Source of the DNA: Pseudomonadota bacterium
GTDB taxonomy: Bacteria > Pseudomonadota > Gammaproteobacteria > Xanthomonadales > Xanthomonadaceae
NCBI GenBank assembly: GCA_018242445.1
Contig: JAFEBW010000043.1
Location: forward strand, 30,339 to 94,338
DNA: 64,000 nt
Direction of reading: 5' to 3'
Position numbers and translations under genes: made by a program. The notes beneath the pieces are model-generated. The model was not told where the DNA came from. It did not search any database and worked only from the letters and a program-made list of their open reading frames with translations. This document shows, piece after piece, positions 59,591 to 64,000 of the stretch (position 1 is the stretch's first letter; every line of letters begins with the position of its first letter).

Positions 59591-60262
59591 CTCCTTCCCC
59601 CGCTTGCGGGGGAAGGCTGGGATGGGGGTGAACGCGCGCGGGGTACTTTCCGGTCTGCGCACTTCGCTGGCTGATGGTTGCCCCCACCCTGTCCCTCCCC
59701 CGCAGGCGGGGGAGGGGATTTTTCTTGATTGCCGCCACGACGCAGTGCATGTCTCCTTCCCCCGCTTGCGGGGGAAGGCTGGGATGGGGGTGAACGCGCG
59801 CGGGGTACTTTCCGGTCTGCGCACTTCGCTGGCTGATGGTTGCCCCCACCCGGTTCCTCCCCCGCAGGCGGGGGAGGGAATTTTTCTTGATTGCCGCCAC
59901 GACGCAGTGCATGTCTCCTTCCCCCGCTTGCGGAGGAAGGCTGGGATGGGGGTGAACGCGCGCGGGGGACTTTCCGGTCTGCGCACTTCGCTGGCTGATG
60001 GTTGCCCCCACCCGGTTCCTCCCCCGCAGGCGGAGGATGGAATTTTTCTTGATTGCCGCCACGACGCAGTGCATGTCTCCTTCCCCCGCTTGCGGGGGAA
60101 GGCAGGGATGGGGGCGCGCCGATGCGAAGCGTTATGGGTTCACCACGCCATGTCGGCAAGCATTTCCCCCCACCCTGTCCCTCCCCCGCAGGCGGGGGAG
60201 GGAATTTTTCTTGATTGCCGCCACGACGCAGTGCATGTCTCCTTCCCCCGCAAGCGGGGGAG
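59591..60262. repeat. Tandem array of 162-bp repeats (four units plus a partial)
   Basis: CTCCTTCCCCCG starts at 59591, 59753, 59915, 60077 and 60239, an exact 162-bp period. Each unit contains CTTCCCCCGCTTGCGGGGGAAG, a GGATGGGGGTGAACGCGCGCGG segment, ACTTTCCGGTCTGCGCACTTCGC, CCCCCACCC with a second palindrome, and TTTTTCTTGATTGCCGCCACGACGCAGTGCATGT. The first three units are nearly identical. The fourth keeps the length but its middle is different. It lies between the RND adaptor and permease genes. Confidence 0.95.
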
Positions 60263-60349
60263 GGCTTTGCTGACGTCGCTGATTTTCTCGACCAATTCAG
60301 CAAGAAGTGAGGGTAGGCCGGCATCGCAACGCGGCGGATATCCGATGCC

Positions 60350-63300
60350 ATGAACCCCTCGCGCCCGTTCATCCTGCGCCCGGTGGCGACCTCGCTGCTG
60401 ATGGCGGCGATCTTGCTGGTGGGCTTTCTCGCCTACCGCTTCCTGCCGTTGTCGGCGCTGCCCGAGGTCGATTACCCGACGATCCAGATCACCACCTTGT
60501 ATCCGGGCGCCAGCCCGGAGGTGATGACCTCGTCGGTGACCGCGCCGCTGGAGCGCCAGTTCGGGCAGATGCCGGGCTTGAACCAGATGTCCTCGACCAG
60601 TTCGGCGGGCGCGTCGGTGGTGACCTTGCAGTTCAGCCTCGACCTGCCGCTGGACGTGGCCGCGCAGCAGGTGCAGGCAGCGATCAACGCCGCCGGCACC
60701 TTCCTGCCCTCCGACCTGCCGCAGCCGCCGATCTACAGCAAGGTCAACCCGGCCGATGCGCCGATCCTCACCCTGGCGCTGACCTCGAAAACCATGCCGC
60801 TGCCGCAGGTCGAGGATCTGGCCGACACCCGGCTGGCGCAGAAGATCTCGCAGATCGACGGCGTGGGACTGGTCACGCTCTCCGGCGGGCAGCGCCCGGC
60901 GGTGCGCGTGCAGGCCAACCCGGCCGCGCTGGCCGCTTACGGCATGAGTCTGGAAGACCTGCGCAACGCCATCGGCAGCGCCAATGTGAATGCCGCCAAG
61001 GGCAGCTTCGACGGCCCGGTGCGCAGCTACACCATCGATGCCAACGACCAGCTCAAGTCCGCCGCCGAATACCGCGGCATCATCATCGCCTACCGCAACG
61101 GCGCGCCGGTGCACCTGGCGGACGTGGCGCGGGTGGTGGATGGCGCCGAGAACGATGGGCTGGCGGCGTGGCAGGACACCACCCCGGCGGTGATCCTCAA
61201 CATCCAGCGCCAGCCCGGCGCGAACGTGATCGACGTGGTCGATCACGTGAAGAAGCTGCTGCCTTCGCTCACGTCCTCGCTGCCCGGCAGCATCGACGTG
61301 GCCGTGCTCACCGACCGCACCGTCACCGTGCGCGCCTCGGTGCACGACGTGCAGTTCGAGCTGCTGCTGGCGGTGGCGCTGGTGGTGCTGGTGATCTTCC
61401 TGTTCCTGCGCAACCTGCCGGCGACGATCATCCCCAGTTTCTCGGTGCCGCTGTCGCTGGTGGGCACCTTCGCGGTGATGTACCTCGGCGGCTTTTCGCT
61501 CAACAACCTCACCATGATGGCGCTGACCATCTCCACCGGCTTCGTGGTGGACGATGCGATCGTGATGATCGAGAACATCGCCCGCTACATCGAGGAGGGC
61601 GAGAGCCCGTTGCAGGCCGCGTTGAAGGGGTCGAAACAGATCGGCTTCACCATCATCTCGCTGACCATCTCGCTGCTGGCGGTGCTGATCCCGCTGCTGT
61701 TCATGGGCGACGTGGTCGGGCGCTTGTTCCGCGAGTTCGCGATCACGCTGGCGGTGACCATCGTGATTTCCGCCGTGGTCTCGCTCACGCTGGTGCCGAT
61801 GCTGTGCGCGAAGATCCTGCGCCATGTGCCGCTGGAGCAAGAAAGCGCCTTCGCGCGCAGCAGCCACGCCTGCATCGACCGCGTGATCGCCCGCTACGCG
61901 CAGGCGCTGGACTGGGTGCTCGACCGCCAGCCCGCCACCCTCATGGTGGCGCTGGCCACGCTGGTGTTGACGGTGGTGCTGTACATCGCGATCCCCAAGG
62001 GCTTCTTCCCGGTGCAGGACACCGGCCTGATCCAGGGCATCTCGGAAGGCCCGCAGTCGATCTCCTTCGCGGCGATGGCACAAAAGCAGAACGATCTGGC
62101 CGCGGTGATCCTGAAGGATCCGGCGGTGGCGAGCCTGTCGTCCTTCATCGGCGTGGACGGCGCCAATGCCACCCTCAACGATGGCCGCTTCCTGATCAAC
62201 CTCACCCCGCACGGCAGCCGCGACGGCGTGGAGGCGGTGATGCGGCGCATCCAGGACGCCGCGGCGCAGGTGCCGGGGATGGCGCTGTACCTGCAACCGG
62301 TGCAGGACTTGACCATCGAGGATCGCATCAGCCGCACGCAGTATCAGTTCACGTTGGAGTCGCCCAACCTCGACGACCTGAATGCGTGGGTGCCCAGGCT
62401 GGTGGACAAGCTGCATCAGCAGCCGCAACTGGCCAATGTCGCCTCCGACCTGCAATCGCAAGGGCTGCAAGCGTATCTGGCGATCGACCGCGATACCGCC
62501 GGGCGGCTGGGCATCACCCCGGCGGCGATCGACAACATCCTCTACGACGCCTTCGGTCAGCGGCTGGTCTCGACCATCTTCACCGAGGCCAACCAGTACC
62601 GCGTCGTGCTGGAGGTCGATCCACGCTTCCGGCAAGGCCCCGCTGCGCTGGGTGATTTGTATGTGCCGGGGCTGAGCAATGCCAACAACGTGTCGCAGAC
62701 GCCGCAAGGTTCGATCAATTCGCCCGGCGGCGCGCAGGCCGGCGGCGGCACCCCGCAAGGGGCCACGCCGAGTGTCACCTCGGGCACCACGCAGGCCGCC
62801 GTGGCCGCAGGGCAAGTGCCGCTATCGACGGTGGCGCGCACCATCGAAAAAACCACGCCGCTGCTGATCAACCACGTCGGCCAGTTCCCGGCGGCGACGG
62901 TGTCGTTCAACCTCGCGCCCGGCGCATCGCTGGGGCAGGCGGTGGAAGCGATCCGCAAGGCGGAGTCCGACCTTGGCATGCCGGCGAGCATCGACACCGC
63001 CTTCCAGGGCGCGGCGGCGGCGTTCCAGTCCTCGCTCACCGGCACCGTGTTGTTGATCCTCGCCGCGATCGCGACCATGTACATCGTGCTGGGCGTGCTC
63101 TACGAGAGCTACATCCATCCGATCACCATCCTCTCCACTTTGCCATCGGCCGGCGTGGGCGCGCTGCTGGCGCTGATGGTGGCCGGCGACGATCTGGGCA
63201 TCGTGGCCATCATCGGCATCATCCTGCTGATCGGCATCGTCAAGAAGAACGCGATCATGATGGTGGACTTCGCACTGGATGCCGAGCGCAACGAGCACCT

Positions 63301-63577
63301 GAGCCCGCGCGATGCGATCCGGCAGGCCTGCCTGCTGCGCTTCCGGCCGATCCTGATGACCACGCTGGCGGCGCTGTTCGGCGCGCTGCCGCTGATGCTC
63401 GGCACCGGCGTGGGCTCGGAGCTGCGGCACCCGCTGGGCATCACCATCGTCGGCGGCATGATCGTCAGCCAGGTGCTGACCTTGTTCACCACGCCGGTGA
63501 TCTATCTGTTCTTCGACCGCCTCGCGCGCAAGACGGATGGGGGCGTCGATGATGCCGCAGAGGAAGTGGCGTCGTGA
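60350..63577 (+). CDS. mdtB: RND multidrug efflux permease (MdtB-like, HAE1)
   Basis: 1075 residues. It begins [20 protein letters not shown], as MdtB does, with [17 protein letters not shown] after TM1. TM4 carries [16 protein letters not shown] with the Asp-Asp pair of proton-coupled HAE pumps. An Ala/Gly/Gln-rich insert (about residues 785-830: [20 protein letters not shown] onwards) lies in the second periplasmic loop and is not usual for the family. Multidrug or bile-salt export is typical. A second permease (MdtC) would be expected downstream, but the window ends in repeats. Confidence 0.92.
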   Translation: MNPSRPFILRPVATSLLMAAILLVGFLAYRFLPLSALPEVDYPTIQITTLYPGASPEVMTSSVTAPLERQFGQMPGLNQMSSTSSAGASVVTLQFSLDLPLDVAAQQVQAAINAAGTFLPSDLPQPPIYSKVNPADAPILTLALTSKTMPLPQVEDLADTRLAQKISQIDGVGLVTLSGGQRPAVRVQANPAALAAYGMSLEDLRNAIGSANVNAAKGSFDGPVRSYTIDANDQLKSAAEYRGIIIAYRNGAPVHLADVARVVDGAENDGLAAWQDTTPAVILNIQRQPGANVIDVVDHVKKLLPSLTSSLPGSIDVAVLTDRTVTVRASVHDVQFELLLAVALVVLVIFLFLRNLPATIIPSFSVPLSLVGTFAVMYLGGFSLNNLTMMALTISTGFVVDDAIVMIENIARYIEEGESPLQAALKGSKQIGFTIISLTISLLAVLIPLLFMGDVVGRLFREFAITLAVTIVISAVVSLTLVPMLCAKILRHVPLEQESAFARSSHACIDRVIARYAQALDWVLDRQPATLMVALATLVLTVVLYIAIPKGFFPVQDTGLIQGISEGPQSISFAAMAQKQNDLAAVILKDPAVASLSSFIGVDGANATLNDGRFLINLTPHGSRDGVEAVMRRIQDAAAQVPGMALYLQPVQDLTIEDRISRTQYQFTLESPNLDDLNAWVPRLVDKLHQQPQLANVASDLQSQGLQAYLAIDRDTAGRLGITPAAIDNILYDAFGQRLVSTIFTEANQYRVVLEVDPRFRQGPAALGDLYVPGLSNANNVSQTPQGSINSPGGAQAGGGTPQGATPSVTSGTTQAAVAAGQVPLSTVARTIEKTTPLLINHVGQFPAATVSFNLAPGASLGQAVEAIRKAESDLGMPASIDTAFQGAAAAFQSSLTGTVLLILAAIATMYIVLGVLYESYIHPITILSTLPSAGVGALLALMVAGDDLGIVAIIGIILLIGIVKKNAIMMVDFALDAERNEHLSPRDAIRQACLLRFRPILMTTLAALFGALPLMLGTGVGSELRHPLGITIVGGMIVSQVLTLFTTPVIYLFFDRLARKTDGGVDDAAEEVAS

Positions 63578-63705
63578 GCCGTCTCGGGCGCGCATTGGCT
63601 GCATGCATCGGTTTGCTCAAGGCAAAGGTTCCACGTCGCGGGCGTGTCGATCAGGTCCGCGTGGCCACTGATGCTCCCTTCACGGGTCAGCTATCGGCAG
63701 TTTGT

Positions 63706-64000
63706 CTCCTTCCCCCGCTTGCGGGGGAGGGGATTTTTCTTGATTGCCGCCACGACGCAGTGCAAGCCTCCTTCCCCCGCTTGCGGGGGAAGGTTGGGAT
63801 GGGGGGTGACTCATGCGGAATACTTTCCGGTCTGCGGGCTTGGCTGGCTGATGGTTGCCCCCACCCTGACCCTCCCCCGCAGGCGGGGGAGGGGATTTTT
63901 CTTGATTGCCGCCACGACGCAGTGCAAGCCTCCTTCCCCCGCTTGCGGGGGAAGGTTGGGATGGGGGGTGACTCATGCGGAATACTTTCCGGTCTGCGGG
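63706..64000. repeat. Second array of the 162-bp repeat, running off the window
   Basis: CTCCTTCCCCCG starts occur at 63706, 63768 and 63930. The second and third are 162 bp apart. The first is a short 62-bp unit that lacks the middle. The units keep TTTTTCTTGATTGCCGCCACG but carry ACTCATGCGGAATACTTTCC in place of the first array's GAACGCGCG segment, so they form a subfamily. The array follows the permease gene; 63578-63705 shows no gene. Confidence 0.93.

Noticed and set aside
59591..60262. The direct repeats as a CRISPR array.
   Set aside because: Units are 162 bp and adjacent, without short repeats separated by unique spacers, and no cas genes are present.
59560..60372. Long frames through the 162-bp repeats that could be read as a repeat protein.
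   Set aside because: 162 is a multiple of three, so frames stay open by arithmetic. The peptides are Pro/Gly/Arg-rich, and no start site or ribosome-binding site is convincing.

Overview
The window is about 64 kb of high-GC, gene-dense chromosomal DNA from a gammaproteobacterium, most probably of the Xanthomonadaceae/Lysobacteraceae (Xanthomonas-Lysobacter-Luteimonas-Thermomonas group). The evidence is the block pncC/cinA - lexA - recA - recX - alaS - csrA - tRNA-Ser, the Xanthomonas-type LexA operator TTAGTAGTATTGCTACTAA in front of lexA, the gcvR-bcp pair, and the many palindromic GC-rich intergenic repeats. The genus cannot be fixed from sequence reading alone. No rRNA, CRISPR array, prophage or complete insertion sequence was seen.

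Layout. 0-9.9 kb: 3' end of an AhpD-like gene, an orphan Pycsar-effector-like membrane protein, prmC, a PIN-PhoH protein, gcvR-bcp, an HNH nuclease, rpsO-pnp with terminators, and a short-chain dehydrogenase. 9.9-14.9 kb (minus strand): an acetyltransferase and a leucine/isovalerate catabolic operon (methylglutaconyl-CoA hydratase, methylcrotonyl-CoA carboxylase biotin subunit, an embedded lipoprotein gene, HMG-CoA lyase). 15-19.7 kb: an iron-import cluster (FTR1 permease, cupredoxin, putative outer-membrane protein, FeoA, FeoB, Cys-rich small membrane protein) with Fur-box-like sequences at both transcription entry points. 19.8-24.9 kb: ygiD, an accessory island flanked by a duplicated 3' end of an S1/P1 nuclease gene, the intact nuclease, gapdh and fdxA. 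25-31.7 kb (minus strand): a CzcCBA-like tripartite metal/drug efflux operon preceded by an HTH-DUF1232 gene.

31.7-46.4 kb: an acetyltransferase, a MalT-like LuxR regulator divergent from a 1611-residue autotransporter with a G9/C7 tract in the shared upstream region, a TIGR03032-type protein, a membrane protein, an M13 peptidase and pgk. 46.6-55.5 kb: pncC, lexA, recA, a ParE/RelE-type toxin-antitoxin pair between recA and recX, a HicB gene with a frameshifted hicA relic, alaS, csrA, tRNA-Ser(GCT), queC and tRNA-Lys(TTT). 55.6-64 kb: a double-GAF sensor histidine kinase and an MdtAB-like RND pump whose adaptor and permease genes are separated by an array of exact 162-bp tandem repeats. A second array of the same repeat follows the permease and runs off the window.

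Main themes are iron acquisition with Fur-like control, an SOS locus interrupted by toxin-antitoxin modules, two RND pumps, and an abundant REP-like repeat family. Functions are assigned from motifs and remembered family architecture. No database search was run.
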